64,000 bases of DNA from Panorpa germanica (lineage: Eukaryota; Arthropoda; Insecta; Mecoptera; Panorpidae), in NCBI GenBank assembly GCA_963678705.1, contig OY783218.1, positions 14,084,152 through 14,148,151 of the forward strand, written 5' to 3'. A program made the translations under genes and the position numbers. Below, piece by piece: positions 13,910-28,900 of this stretch. Under the pieces are notes generated by a model. That model worked only from the letters and a program-made list of their open reading frames with translations, made no database searches and was not told the DNA's origin. The stretch's first letter is position 1, and every line of letters begins with the position of its first letter.

Positions 13910-16900
13910 CTGAAACAAAGAAAACTTTGTTTTCATATACTATTTTAATAGTTTTCTGCAGTAATTGCTATATAAGATAAAACCCTATTAAGAAAGTAAA
14001 GAATAGAGTGCTACAAGCCAATGAGTCGTTGTAAACCTTGATTTTAATTAATAGCTAGGTAAAAATTTATCTTGGACTTAGCTTGCAGCTAACTAATAAG
14101 TTTATAACTACTTTACAATTTTCCATGAGTAATGTAACACTATAATACAATTTTCTAGCTTGGTCTTAAAGAAATAAACGGAAATTTACGAACAAAATAA
14201 TTTAGTACCAATAGATAACAAATCAATTGTTTCAATTAATTGCAATAATATTTTCTGAAAGGGTTACTGAAGTAATTGTATTTTGCAGATTGTTACCACA
14301 TCACATTTAGTTGAAATGACTTTTGATTATTTTAGAGCAACTCACCTTTTATAGAAAGGTTTGAATGCTGCCTGATTCCCATCATTACTTTGTTGGTTAT
14401 TGTTATTCATCATCATCCCTTGCGGTTGAAACTCCTGGTGGTTGGCTCCAGGTCCTTGTGCTCCTCCAACGGGCATAGATCTGTCTTTCTGCGGACTATG
14501 CAGCCTCGCGAATGAGTTCCCTAGGAATCCGTTATTATGGTGATGTGGAATTTGTCCTCCTACTGCTGCCGCATTATAATTTGTGTTATTAGTATTATAT
14601 GTAACATTGCTAGGTAATTTCATATTTGGTGGCGTTTGGGGAGGTGTATCTGTTTGTATTTCATTATTCTGGGGGTTGTAATGGCCTAAAAAACCATTAT
14701 ATCTTGAATATGGGGCGTTTGGACTAATTGCTGTTGATGGTAACGCAAAACTATTCACATTCATGTTAACATTCATTCCCATATTCATACCACTCATATG
14801 ATTGGATGATCCGTACTGGTGTGGACCGTGTGGCCCGCTATTTCCTCCCATCCCCCACGGCGCCGTATTACTATTTTGTGGTGGAGGTGTTTTACATGCC
14901 GCTGTATCAGCCAGTGACCATATTTTTGGTTTTGTTGCTGGTATTGGAACTCCACAATCACTCGATAATGGATTTTTGGTAATTTCTTCTTTTAATGATC
15001 CATAGCCGTTTAACATGTTATGATGAAGATTATGGGGGTGGTGAGCCATTATATCATCTGGTTTACGTTCATCGTCCGTTAAATCGTCGTCGTCATCGAG
15101 ATCTTTGTCGTGCTCCGATTTAACGTGCATTGAATCTGAAAACAGAACAACACATTAGTTGAGGGCCACAGACTAATTCGTTGGCTTGGCCCTTAAAGGA
15201 GACAAAGAAATCATTTTTATCTTAACCCTATTCTTATCATTTACACAACATACAGAAATTACTAATTAATAAAGCTTTTAAGTAAACGCTACTACATTTG
15301 AATCCATTGTACCCCAACCCCTCTGTAAACATACACGGGTTACATATTTTCTTTATTAACATAGTAACAATGTTATTTTACAACTTAAACAAAGCAAGAA
15401 CTTTATTTGAATGTCTTCAGCTAAGTTTTACCACAAACAATTTTCTACACCTGCTACAAGATGAAGCAAGTCTTAAAATTTGTTTCAAGAAATTGTGAAA
15501 CAGGTTGCGCCACATACAGTATTATCCCATCCCATGTATCCCGTGTATTGTTTGGTTTAAATCAGGTGTTGGAAACATTTTATTAAAGTGCTGCACTAAA
15601 ACATGGTTACTAATGGTTTACTAATAAAATCTTATATATCGAATGCTTTTGATAAATATTTAAGATGCAAATAATAACACGTTACGCGGACCGCTTGTTG
15701 CAGATGTCATTTTATAGTACAACAACTAAACAGGGTTAAGTTAGTAGAAGACAATTTAGTTTGAATCGAGTTTTATATGTAAAATGTATTTTAAAAATAA
15801 TATCATGGAAACTACGTGTGAAAAATGGCAGTCGAGTGCGATAACTACATGCTAATTTATCTGTTAATATTTATAACCTGGTGTTAATCATTATACAGTT
15901 GTAAAGACATATACTAACACTGTGAAATTAGGTAAAACACGCAATTTAATGTACCCGGTGTCAATCATGTTGAACTATAAGTATAAATAAATAAGTCATC
16001 AGCCCAAATTAGCATTCGTTTGCATAGTAAACACCGTGTTAATTTCATATACAAACAGTTTAAATGTTGTTTTTCTTTTCAAGAAATTCATTTAACCTAA
16101 ATGTGATATAGTGAAAGACAGAAATAAATATATCTCCATAAAATGAAAGCTTTGAGTTTTAAAAGTTTGAAAAAAATTAGACATTTTCTTAATAAAATTT
16201 AAGTTACAAAAATATTTCTTAAAATATGTTTAAAAAAATTTCAAACATTTTAAAAATTTAAATATTATTTATAACATTTAACATACCAATAAAAAAACGA
16301 TATTTTATATCATGCTGGGATTCAAGTACTGATGATGAATGTTCTGATCGATTAAAATCGATAGAGAAACGACTGCAGCGCCACAGGATATAGCAACACG
16401 GAATTTCAATACAGTTTTATTAAATTTTTAAATATATACTATATTATAATATCATAAACGTTGCAAACATATAGCGAAACTTTAAATATATTTTTATAAA
16501 ATGTTTTTTATTTTATTTTATTTTTTTAAACGTAAAAACATTCTCAGCATGTCCATTATAAAATATTACGTAAAGTACATAAAGAGAAAGAGAGAGAAAA
16601 AAAGAAAAAGTTGAAAATGTTTTCCGTAAAGATACCGTTGTATTTGTAAAAGATTAAGTAACAATTGCAAAGCGTTATGGTCACAGTTTTTACTGTTTTT
16701 AAATGCATCTGTAAAGAATTATCGTAAAGTATAGAATTATTCTTATTCAAATATCAATGCCATGTAGATTACCGTCGTTACGTCGAGCAAAACGCATCTT
16801 AAAGAATAAATACGAGGCCTAGTACTTACTGTACGTGCGATTCTAGATAGAAGGAGAGAGTGATATACATTCGGCACAATTATAAAGAATTATTAAACCA

Positions 16901-19900
16901 TATCTTATAATTAAAAAGTTAAAATTCAAATGTCCTGTCGTTTTATCATAATATGTTTACTCTCTATTTCCGATTGGGCCTGGCTCCCTCGGGCTGTATA
17001 TTAATTAAATCATGATATAATATTACTTCATGTTATTCCTCAATAAATATTTCTTATTTATAGAAACATAAGTTTGTCTCAAATAATTCTTTGACATTAC
17101 ATTAATTTCAGAATGAAACGGGTTAAATAATATTGTAACTAAAAATGCTGAAAGGTGTTTAGTGCATTAACTAATGTCATATAAAGAGGGTAGTGGGGAG
17201 GGGAGTGAAAGTGTTTAATAACCATGAAAATCGTGGCCTCCACCCAACCTGAACAAACACATTTATTATTTACCAATATAAATAGACATCTAATAGATTT
17301 TATTTAATTATTCAATGAAATAACAATTGTCTGGAGGGTAGTTTCAGATTTGAAGGGGGTGTGATCATCATACACTATTCAGATAAAAGTCTAATCCGAT
17401 TAAATGTAAAGTGAATATACCACTTAAAATTTAGGGGTGGAAAGAAAAAGCCACTGCGTCTGTTTTTCACACTTCTATATATTATATACACAATTTTACT
17501 ACCCCCTAACTGTTACATTAAAAGAGTGATTTCATCCCTTGTTGAACTGTTGAAGTTGAAAACGAGTCTATCATTGAATTTCTAAGGGTTCTTATTTTTA
17601 TTTATTTATCAAATAGTACTATTTATCCTTTTAGTAATGTGATTTTTCTTTAAGCTTTGAACACCCTTATAAATATAAGTAATTTAGTTAGAAATGATTG
17701 AGTTAGTTCACTAACTAGTGCGAAATTAGTTTCTTCCCTCACAGAAAGATATATTACTTTAGTAAGGGTTGATTAAAGTAGTAACTACTTAATGTTACAA
17801 GGGGTAGCATTTGAGAAGAGAACATTAAATGATTATTATAAATTAATATGCAATGATTAAATATATTTAGGATCTAAACTAGAAATGAACGGTAGAAATT
17901 TTTCTACCGTTGCACACGAATCTGGCTGAACAAAAGTCTAAAGCTTTGAGATCATATGTTACATTTCTTTACCAAAAAATCATTGTTAAATAGAAATAAT
18001 CAGTGTTGGTTTATCTAAGAAAAACCTGAAGTATGGCGAACTAAAGAGAATATTTCCAAGAGAAATGATCTTGTTTTTAACAATTTTTAATAAGGGTGAA
18101 TTAAGACTATAGAGATAACATTGGACAAAACATTTTGCTAATAATTGGTCGAGCAATAATGGACTAATGCTATTATAATACAAGTTCTCTCACTGCTCTA
18201 AGCGCTGGCTCCAGCTAGATTCGAATGTAAAGCCACATGCGTTGCGTCGCTAACCATTCTATCAACAAGTTATTCAGATATACCATAAGACAGAGATGCT
18301 AGATATGAAGAAACATTATATTGAATCAATTCTAAACGACTATATCTACATCCAGCGTTTTTATTTACTTAGTTTGGCAATAAATGTGATTTATGTAAGA
18401 ATAATACAGAAAAAAATAAGTGGTAAGTCCTTTTAACAATAAACACAAAGAGAATACAACAATTTCTAATATAAATAATTGTAACCGGAAGTTGCATTAA
18501 GTAAAAAAAATATATAAATAAAGAAAACAGGAAAACCAAAAACCAAACACAATTTCCAATAAAAAGAATGAAAATCCGTCAACAACAGAAAAACAAAAGC
18601 ATTCAGATTTTCCTTTATTCGATCCCCCGATCTTCAACCACTTTATCATTTCCACATTCCCAGACATTCTAAGGGTTGAATATTCCCTTTGGCTTTTCCA
18701 TTTCCCTTTAGTTTTTCAACCTTGTGGGGTGATGGTGTCCATGGGAAAATTCTCTAGGTCCTACCCTTGTGTACCATATTCAACTTAGTATTTCCATTCT
18801 CAGTTCTCAGTTATACGCACATTCCTCTATCAAACTATAGGATGCTGTGAAGCTGCTTTAGGACACGTTTAGGGGTAACTACCCTTCATATACGCGCGAC
18901 ACGTCAATATTAAAAGCAAAGGGATAGTCATATAAAAACCACCCTGTTAAATATACGAGTTATATCCCTAGCCTTTGTGTATCATATAAAGTGAATATTG
19001 TGTGTTGAAGGGATGGAGGGATGGAAGAGCAGGGTGAATCTACATCCCTCCGAGTCCTACCCGAAGTATGGTATGGTTGGAATTCAGCTTCTGCCTAAGT
19101 ATTGTTCACTTAGCAGTTCATAATCCCATCTATTAATTTGAATCTAATTTACTGTACAATGTACACTGGCAGTTGGCACTTTACAGAGGCATTCCTGGCT
19201 GAAAAGTCAATAGCTCGCATCGTTTACATTAATTATGTAAAATTAATTAAACATATTGTGAAAGGAATTATTGATCTCCTACTGCATACACCCGGAATTT
19301 GCATTATTTTTACATGATACTACTCACAGACTCCACCGCTGCCTCCACCGAAGCGCGTACGCGTATACTATGTATTAAGTTTTGCAAGGATAGCCTACGA
19401 TACTTTTTCAGGAGTAATTAAGCTTGCAGCTTTTTAGATCAAAAAGCTTTTGTATTGGTATACAAATAAGCTATATAAATTTTACTATTATTACAAATTG
19501 TATTTATTAATAATTTATTATTTAAACTAATTAATACATTTTTGTCTAATTTTATAAAAAGCTCAAAAAGCTCATTTACAGCACTAAATTATTTCAAAAC
19601 CACATGTGTGGTACAACTCTCTTTAAAAGCCAGTGTGAGTCGCTTGCTATCGAGATTGCAAAAGGGGAAAACGGGATGAATGTGAAATAAACCCAATAGG
19701 GGGTGGTTAGTGCCGTTCAGGCGTTCAGGGGCAGAGTCCCTGCTGGTTTATTCCCATATCCCCATCGAGATGTTTATATCACAATATGTTAAAGGCATAT
19801 TCGAAAATAAGTACTTCTAAATTTATTTTGTATCGTAGTTTATCATATAAATTCGGTCACTTGACTAATACATTTACATTACTTAATATATTGAACCTAT

Positions 19901-22900
19901 TCGAACATCTCCCAATAAATATCTAACAAAAGATTGACTTGTTTCCATTTTCAAGAAATTTAATCTAATCTTAATTGTAGTTCACACAAAAATATTTTCG
20001 AAAACATCCCTATTCTGTTGTATATTATATTCACCCCTAATGTATATTGAATGATCATTCTCAAGCGTACAGCCTCTGTTATTTTGATTTTCACGCAACT
20101 AGGAAATCCTGAATGGGTTTTTCCTTTTCATTTTATCACGTTTTCACTCACTTAAAATTATAAATCCAATTCACGTTTTCATATAATAATAAAATATTCA
20201 CATTAAAAAACAAGAATTGCACTGAACTTAAGTGTTTTTTTATTTGAGAAAAATGAATAAAGATGTCATATGAAGTGTATGGAAAGAATTTGTTGAAGAA
20301 CGTTTCTAATGCTCGGACCACACATACGTGTTCGTGTACAAATTGTTCAAGCGAATGTACATACACAGTGGAATCATTCGTACACGAACATTTATGTGTG
20401 GTCCCGGTATATTAAAAATATAATCGCAATTAAATAATAAATAATGAAGGGTGAAGCGAATATTTTACACATTCATAATTTACAGGTGGATTATTTGAAT
20501 TAGTTTTGTTTAATTTTATGGTTTGTATTTCACGATATTATATTTATAGTTTGCGTAAATTTAAGATATACTTTTATTTCGTTTAAGTTAAATATTTAAA
20601 GGTGTTTTTACATGGATAGTTAAAAACCGCATAAAATAAACTTCTCTGGTTGAAATAAATGAGATCATTTGGTAGCTAACGTTCTAATAATTGACTTCTT
20701 AATATTCTTACCTTTGTGGTCCTTCATTTTGGCGTCGTCCATATCGTCCTTATCTTTCTCGTCATCTGAAACCATCGCATCATCATCATCATCAGTTTTA
20801 TTTTTAGGTTCCCACGTCATCTTATTTTCTTTTTTTAATCTTCTTCTTGCATTTGCAAACCACGTCGATACTTGTGTCAATGTCATTTTTGTGATTATTG
20901 CTAACATTATTTTTTCACCTTTTGTTGGATATGGATTCTTTTTATGTTCATTTAACCAGGCTTTTAATGTTGCTGTTGATTCTCTTGTTGCGTTTTTTCT
21001 TCTCGCTGCCAAATCGTAACCAGCTCCATATCTGTAATTAAGATAATTATCATTAGACGACTGCAATAAGTCAAGCGAGGGAAGAAGCTGAGGATGAAAT
21101 GAATGGAGGGGACACGTTAGATATGCGAAGAAGAGGAGGAAAGATTAGAACAAGTGATGAGTAAGACTAAGAGAAGATGGAAAGTGGAAGAAGCGTGGAG
21201 GATCTGTTACTAGGAAGAACCGAAGAAAGAGGCGAAGAAAAAACGAGGAACAAAGAGAAACAAGACAAAGAAAGAGATGCAACGTTTGATATTTAATGAA
21301 ATATTAGTAAATAAGAAATAAACGATAAAAAGAAGAGCACTTTAACCGTAATAAAAATTGATTTAGTGAGTTTGCAATGTAAATTTATACTTTGCCAACT
21401 TCTCTCTCCCCCTGATAAATTACTTGATTTTGTTTGTATTAATTATTAATTATATTTTGTAATTTATTTTTACCTCATTTATTAACGAATATTTTTTTTT
21501 TCAGGTCCGGATGTAAACGCAAGATTTCTGCGAGAGTTGGTAAGTGATTTTTAATTTGACTTTAGATTTTAATAAATAAATATGGCTACTATGTTTTTTC
21601 TAAATGTTTATTTGAGTGCATTAACTTTAACGCATTTAATGAAGGTTAAATAATGAGTACTTATGTCATCGGCTTGCTGCTAGTAATATCTACCTCCCCC
21701 CCCCCCCCTCGTTCCTGGATTCACCCCTACGTCCATCACTCTGCTCCTAAGCGATTCGTTTATTGATAGTAGTTCAATTAGAATAATATATTTCTAATTA
21801 TTGAATTATTTATTCTAAATTGCTTAGTTATATGTCAAATGTCGTTACAACTACACAGAATAAAAAAGATTTGTAGAAATATCAGTGCTGATCAAATACC
21901 GGTTCGTAAACGTTCACAGTTTACGGTGATAACCTTGATAATTCATAGGATGTAGGGTAAATGCTTGAATTTCTTTTAATTTATTTGTTTCATACGTCAC
22001 AAGCCAAAGTAAGTTGAATTCAGTGAAATCAGCTCATGTAATTGGGCCCATTATATTCCGTATCTTGTCAACAACTGCTCTATATTCCAGAATAAAACAT
22101 TGACGGATAAATACCTATCTATCACGCGTTTATGCACGATTCAGAGCTTGTCAGTTGGTACGTAGAATAACGTGTATTTATACGTATTTATTATTTATAC
22201 ATATAAATATGTACAGAGATACCGTAACGTAGCATACTGTACCGTAGCGTAGACCTGACCAGAGACCGTAGCATAGAGTAAACCGTACCGTTAAACCATA
22301 TACCGTATTCGTATATACGATATATGTTATCCGTGACATCTACTTAGTTATTTATTTATTGAATGTTTCGTGCGCTGGATTTGTCTTATCAGATTTTTCG
22401 CTTTGAATAACAGGGAACCTTTGCTGTTGTTTTATTGTACAATCTAAATCACAAATAGCTTTTCCTTAACATGTAGCTATAATTAATATATTTATAATGT
22501 ATTAGAAAAGTTCTGATTCATTTTCATATTTTTATTTATTAATTTCAATTGGTTTTATAAAAATTTCTGTGTTGAATTTGGCGCCACATTAGTTAGTTAA
22601 TCGTTCCTGGTATATAGAAAATGTTCTGTAACTCGGAATAACTATTATATGTTATTGATCAGTTATGATTGGTTACTTTCTAAGGAATTTGAAGATATCT
22701 AAAGAAATTCTACGTTTTTTAAATGAACGTTCGATCTATGATTTACAGCGGTGGTTTGACTCTATATATCGAATAACAGTCATTTCAAAAAGAAACTAAC
22801 AGATGGCTCACTCTATAATAATTTTGGAAAGCCAATTCAAATTTCCTCCGAATGATAAAAATGTTTGATTATATTTTAGATAAACGATTATTCATAAATA

Positions 22901-25900
22901 TTATAAATATCCGGAGCTAATTATTGACGTTACAACAATATAGATAGCAGCGCGAGGCTATCACGCAATAAATATGTAACCAGCTAGCTATACTCGTACA
23001 TCAAACAAACAGAAATAGCTTATTCACGCACGTCGTTAAAGTAGCAACGACGGTGACGATGTGGCGCATATTTACAACGATATCAAGGGTAAATTATTTT
23101 GTATGACCCAATATTTATGTGACTAATATTGACAGGGTGTTGAAAAAATGTACGTTGTGAATTTATATATTTCGTTAAATCTCTCCATGCATTTCTTTAA
23201 CAAATAGATTTATATATTGCAAACACTTCAATAATAGATTGGTATAGATTTTAAATGAAGAAAAAATAACCAAAACAAAAAAAAAGTAGGCGTAATTCTA
23301 TTTTAGCTGATACTGACAAAAATAAAGAGGAGAATCGATTGAAATTGAATTGGCCACAAGCGTTTTCCAGAAAATAAAGGAGAAAATAACATATGGGTGT
23401 GTTTCACTAAAGTCCCAATCCAAGTCCTCATTCCCCTGTCCTCCTGTCCCTCAAGCCCCTTTCTATAAAAGATTTATATGAATCGAGTTGACTAGAAGAA
23501 ACAAAAAGGAAGAAATAAAATGATCCGATTTACACGAAGGATACTCGAAATAAAATATCATTGTTTTGCTGTTAGCTGTTGACTCTTCTGATAAGTTTTA
23601 TTGATTGCCAATAGAATATACGAGTATATGTTATATATGTATGTTGACAAATGCGGCCCTTACTAAAGATAAAATAGCACACCCTGTGAGATTAACGTTT
23701 TCTTCAAGATATATTTGTTTGAAATTCAAAATTAACACTTCTCAGAAAAGTATAGTGTTTGTAAGCGTACTTGCAGTTTTTATCGAAAGTGAGCAAAGAT
23801 AATAAAGTATTATAGTGTAAGATTAAATCAAAATAATCAATTCAATCTACCTTATTTTAAGCTAGTAATATTCTTGCAAAATGTAAATTTATTTCATTAT
23901 TTTTTTAGTTTAAAATATCGAAGGAATACAACTAAATATTTTTCAGTATATTTTTCATATGAGATGGGAAATACTTTGCAAATAGAAAATATATCTTATG
24001 CTATTCTAGATCTAGCTATACATTACATTGTCTGCGACGGGAAACGACAGAGTGTGGAGCTGTCACCAATAAATCTGTCTCAGTTACACATTAGAGTGTT
24101 AGAGGTAGTTGAACTAAAGGAGAGCAAATAAATAAACACAATAGAATTATATGTTCACTGGTGCAATATCTACAATAAGGGAGTGTCACGTGACACGATA
24201 ATGTAAAAAGGTGTTAAGTAATTAGTAAAGTTAGTAATTAATGATTAGGAGCTTAAATACAGCTCTGCCATACACGCTCGAATATGTAGTAGCAGTTTAT
24301 TTTTACTATATGTAACTTGAACATCATTTTAAACGTAAACCCATTATTCAAGTAAACAAATAACCATAAACCACCCCTTCCATCATCCCCCAGTTATCCC
24401 CTACCAATGGTCTATATTTTATCACAAACGCATTTCGAGTGTCGTCAAACAAAATGTCTTAACCATTTTTCTTATTTCTTCACTTGTATTCAATGATGTA
24501 TTTTTTTAGCTATTCGGAATTTTATTGGCCTCTTATGACCGCCTTTTCCTTGTTTTTCCGTTTAAGATGAAGGAAAAAAAAGTAAGTGGCTTTCTTAGAT
24601 TAACAGAGGGTGAAAATCTAATTCAATCACAACACATTCATGGTTTTATTTTCACATAAATTTTGTTCAGATTTTTCTTCGTTTTTTCCCTCGTTTTGTT
24701 TTGTAAATGTTACCGGTACAAATGGAGTGTTTTGTTATTTGTTGTTGTGACGCAAACAAATTAAATATATGTTGTGGCATAATAGGTACACCTTACAACA
24801 GCTAATTTCAAAATTGTTCTTTGATATTTTCGAACGTGTATTACAACATTACCAAAGCTTTGCCAAATTACCGTTGTAAACATTTATTATTTAGCTTTTA
24901 TAATTTTGATATGAGCCATGTAAAAATACATAAAAATAAAAATAGAACAATAACCTAACATTGCTCAAAATCAGTGACCAAAACAACGAATACAAATTGT
25001 AACTTAGTAAATCTTGTAGTACAATAATTGACGCTGATATTTTCTAAATATAAATGTACACACAACATTTTCTCGACTATGTAATAATACTTCGAACAAA
25101 ATATATGAACAAGGTGTACAATACAAAATTAATGAGCAAACATTAACTTTATCGACCATCGTGTTAAACTTTAATCTCTATAATGTTGATAAACACATAC
25201 ATACATTTTATAAACAAAATGGTTTCTAAACTTTATATACATAGAGTTGAGTTGAGATATTAAATTTACAGATAACCTGTTATGTATACATAAACATAAC
25301 CTATTACTGCATACAGGTATGAAATATGTTTTCCCATTATTAATACACAGTACACACCCTCCCTATCTACAACACAATCCTTAGTGACCCATTTTAATTG
25401 ACAGTTTTACTTAAAATAAATTCTAACTAATTAAAAACAATGTAAATCAAATTAATGTAACGGTTAAATAACTTTGTAAATGTGTTATTTTTTAAAAACT
25501 TTATTATTTGTTATATTATATTGTATACAAAATGGCGGATCTACTCGTATGTACGAGATGTTTAAATCGATTGTTTGAACAAGTACTATATGTATATATA
25601 ATACGTAAAAGCATATACGAGAGTTGTATATATGTATGTATATATACAAAGGTTTGCGAAACCAATGTTTATACTAGAGTTAATGCGCATACTCGGTACT
25701 GTGAAGTTTTTTTTTTTTATTTGAGGTTATATAGCTCTTTGTGTTCGCATACGACGTCTGTAGTTTGCAGGACTGTAATATAAATCTTTTTATGTTTGTT
25801 GTTAATTTCTTATCGGACTTGTAATTGTTTTTTAATTGTTACTACATTACTAATTGTAACGTTATATTGTCGTATATACTACTTTTTGACCCCATAATGC

Positions 25901-28900
25901 AACGTTTGCTTTATATATTTGATATGTATATAATGTACGCTTTATTAACTAATTCTGCAGACTCTGTCTTCAGTTTAACGCGTCCTGTTGCCGGTCTAAC
26001 GAATTTGTTTCACAGTTGATTAACTTTTACAACATAGAAGTCTGACTCAAAAGTATTTAAATGTCTTGATATCATAAAAAATATAAAACAATATATTATA
26101 TTTTACAGAACACCTTTCGATTTCACTAAATGTCAGAACTGGTCCTTTATAAAGGTAGCAACTCCTTAAATATTACGTATTTAAAGCGATGGTACACACT
26201 CTGCTCCTTTTCCATAGCTGGCGAACGTATATCTACTTCGTATGTTACTATTCCGAATTTATATATCTACATATATATAACAAAAATGATTTTTTTGATC
26301 TCATGAGACATATGATACGATTGTCATGTAAAAACGCCATCTACATGAATGATAGCGTACTAACATGCACAATGGCATGTGTTTTCGTTTATATCTGTTT
26401 TGTTCTAAAGATGGTGACAATTGATAAAATAAATAAATATATATGTGCTCGTATATACGTCTCTTTTTTTATAGCCCTTGTTATAATATTATTTATCTTC
26501 ACAGTAAATTTGTAAAAACAGAAATAATTATACATCTAGTAATTTCTAATCGATTTTTTTATGCACTTTTTAAAAATGTTTTATTTTATTTATCGTAAGG
26601 TTTTATAGATTCACGACTAGTTATAGATATAACACTGCAGGCCTTTTATTCTTGCAATTTCTTCGGTTAAACCCTTTTTTCGTTTAAAGTCCATGTGATT
26701 TTTTTTTAAGAAGAATTTTCGTCTCAATACTAGTAAACGAAAGTTTGAGACATTGTCCCTTATTTATAATTCTATAGCTACTTCTTTAATCTTAAAAAAG
26801 GTGTTCCTAAAAAGTTTTATAGGTATGCTAATCCGCAAAACGGTAGATTTATTTTTCAAATGCAATAAAATAGGTCACAAAACGTTCCGTATTAGGTAAA
26901 ATCGTTTGCTAGATAAACATTAAACAAACGTAATTGTTTTTAACGAGTTCCTATTCATATGAAACTTATTATGATTATAGTCCAAATCACGATAGTTCGT
27001 CGGTGACTAAAGGGGTTATAAAAGCGGTATAAATCTATAATACGATAATGAATTATATCTTATTCGTTTCTATATACATTATAAAAAAATAAGTGAGTCA
27101 GTGCTATTTAGTTCTATCGGCCGTTTATACCGCACAACTTGTTTGAAGTATGAGTCGCCGCCGAACTCTCGTAATTTGAACTATACTATTGTTACGCAAC
27201 TATAAATCATTTATAACTATTTATTTACCCCTGTGTGTGTGTGTGTGTCCACTTTCCATGCATTTTCCATAAATGCATTCCAACAACCAGTAACAGTAAC
27301 GTTACATCTAATGACTACTTAAATTTTTATTATTGAATCAATATTTATAACTCATATGTTCAAACAAATAAACGACATAAATCTTGTCTCAACACCATAT
27401 TGATATTGTCGTGACATCTGTACCAAAGGTTGAAGTTTATAGACTCACAGGACGAGGGAGAAGGTGACAGGGAGGCAGAGGATGAAGAATAGAGTTTGCT
27501 TTGTATCATAAATGTTGACTTCGTGTCAAATATTGTTCTTTTACGATGAATAAAAAATAAATATATGTGTTATATCAAAATAAAAACAATAGTGGATCTA
27601 ATCGACGACAGCAGTAGCAGTGGCAGCCACTTATAGCTCATGCTCATGCTCATGCTAATAAAAAATGCTCAAATTGAAATATGATACCTTTCTATTACTA
27701 TTGTATATTTTATTATCAATATTTATCATCATTTCAAAAGTAATATTCATATAATATCTATACGGTGTACACACAAAACGCGAAGGTAATATTTACGGAG
27801 TAGCTACGTTTCACGTCGACTACGAACAAGTCTAATGGTGGTCAACTTGAGACACGTTTGTCCCAAGACAATTTAATTTTACACGTAGGAAAACAGATGC
27901 AGAACTATATGAATACGTTCAATACGCTAATTTTAGCTAAAGGCAGAGTTGTTGCATATGTTTCCTTGCTCTGTACCGAATATCTAGTGTGTGACCACCT
28001 TATGCCAAGCTTAAAAAGGTTACAGTTGATGTAAGAAAGAGTAAGACTAAAAAGAACGTGTACGACGTTAAAAAGTGTAGGTAGGCTTGTAATTTTATTG
28101 TCCGTTTGTTACACTTAATTTTAGTTTTATTTTGGCTCATAACTTTTTTATTTTACAAGTTACAACGAAATATTATGCATGAAAGCTGTAGATAATATTA
28201 TTATCTTCAAAAAAGCTCTTTACAAAATTTTTGTGGAAGGCATAGTTTTCAAGATAAACTAAAAACGATTACACCAAGTTTTCCAAAAATTCACACCGTT
28301 GCTAACTGGATTACTAGACTACTAAGACGGTAAGACAATACATATCGTAGCGCTTCGCGACCCAAGGTCATAAGGTTATATATTATATTTGGTGTAAATA
28401 TTATTGTCTTTTTTTATTCCCTTCTATTTTATTTTTATCTGTATTTTTTCAACTTGATTTTATATACAATATTTTTCTGTTATATTTTGTATTATATTTA
28501 TTTCTATTTTATTATTCTCAATCGATTTAGTCTCTCACAAACGGTGTGGTAACAAGTAATATTGTGACACGGCTTAGAACACACCAGTTTTGGTCACGCG
28601 ATTTATAATTCTGTTTTCTATTCACTACATCAGTATTTCTCAAAGTTTCGTTCATGTTAATACGTAAATCGAACACCTGCTATAGAAAACTAACCTCAAG
28701 CCATTGTAATATATTTGAAAGCACAAAACTGAAACACAGTTTGAGAAACGCTTTTCTTTAAAATACAACAAATATAAGTATACAAACGATGTTATTTTCA
28801 AGTGGTTTGATCATAACATAACATAATCCAAGTATTTCTTAGCTATTGTAAGAATCAATAAGACCTAAGTACGAGTATCTTTCACCACTCAATTGAACCA

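Noticed and set aside
14802-15005. 67-codon plus-strand open frame
   Set aside because: Antisense shadow of exon 5.
19325-19370. GC-rich spot ending in a minus-strand GTGAGT donor, possible cassette exon
   Set aside because: The nearest acceptor gives 40 nt, not a multiple of three, and would shift the frame between exons 4 and 5.
20669-21019. 116-codon plus-strand open frame
   Set aside because: Antisense shadow of the homeobox exon; its Ser-rich run is the complement of the acidic Asp codons.
25508-26515. Several plus-strand frames of 64-108 codons
   Set aside because: Tyr/Ile/Val-rich translations of TATA-rich DNA, no domain or splice context.
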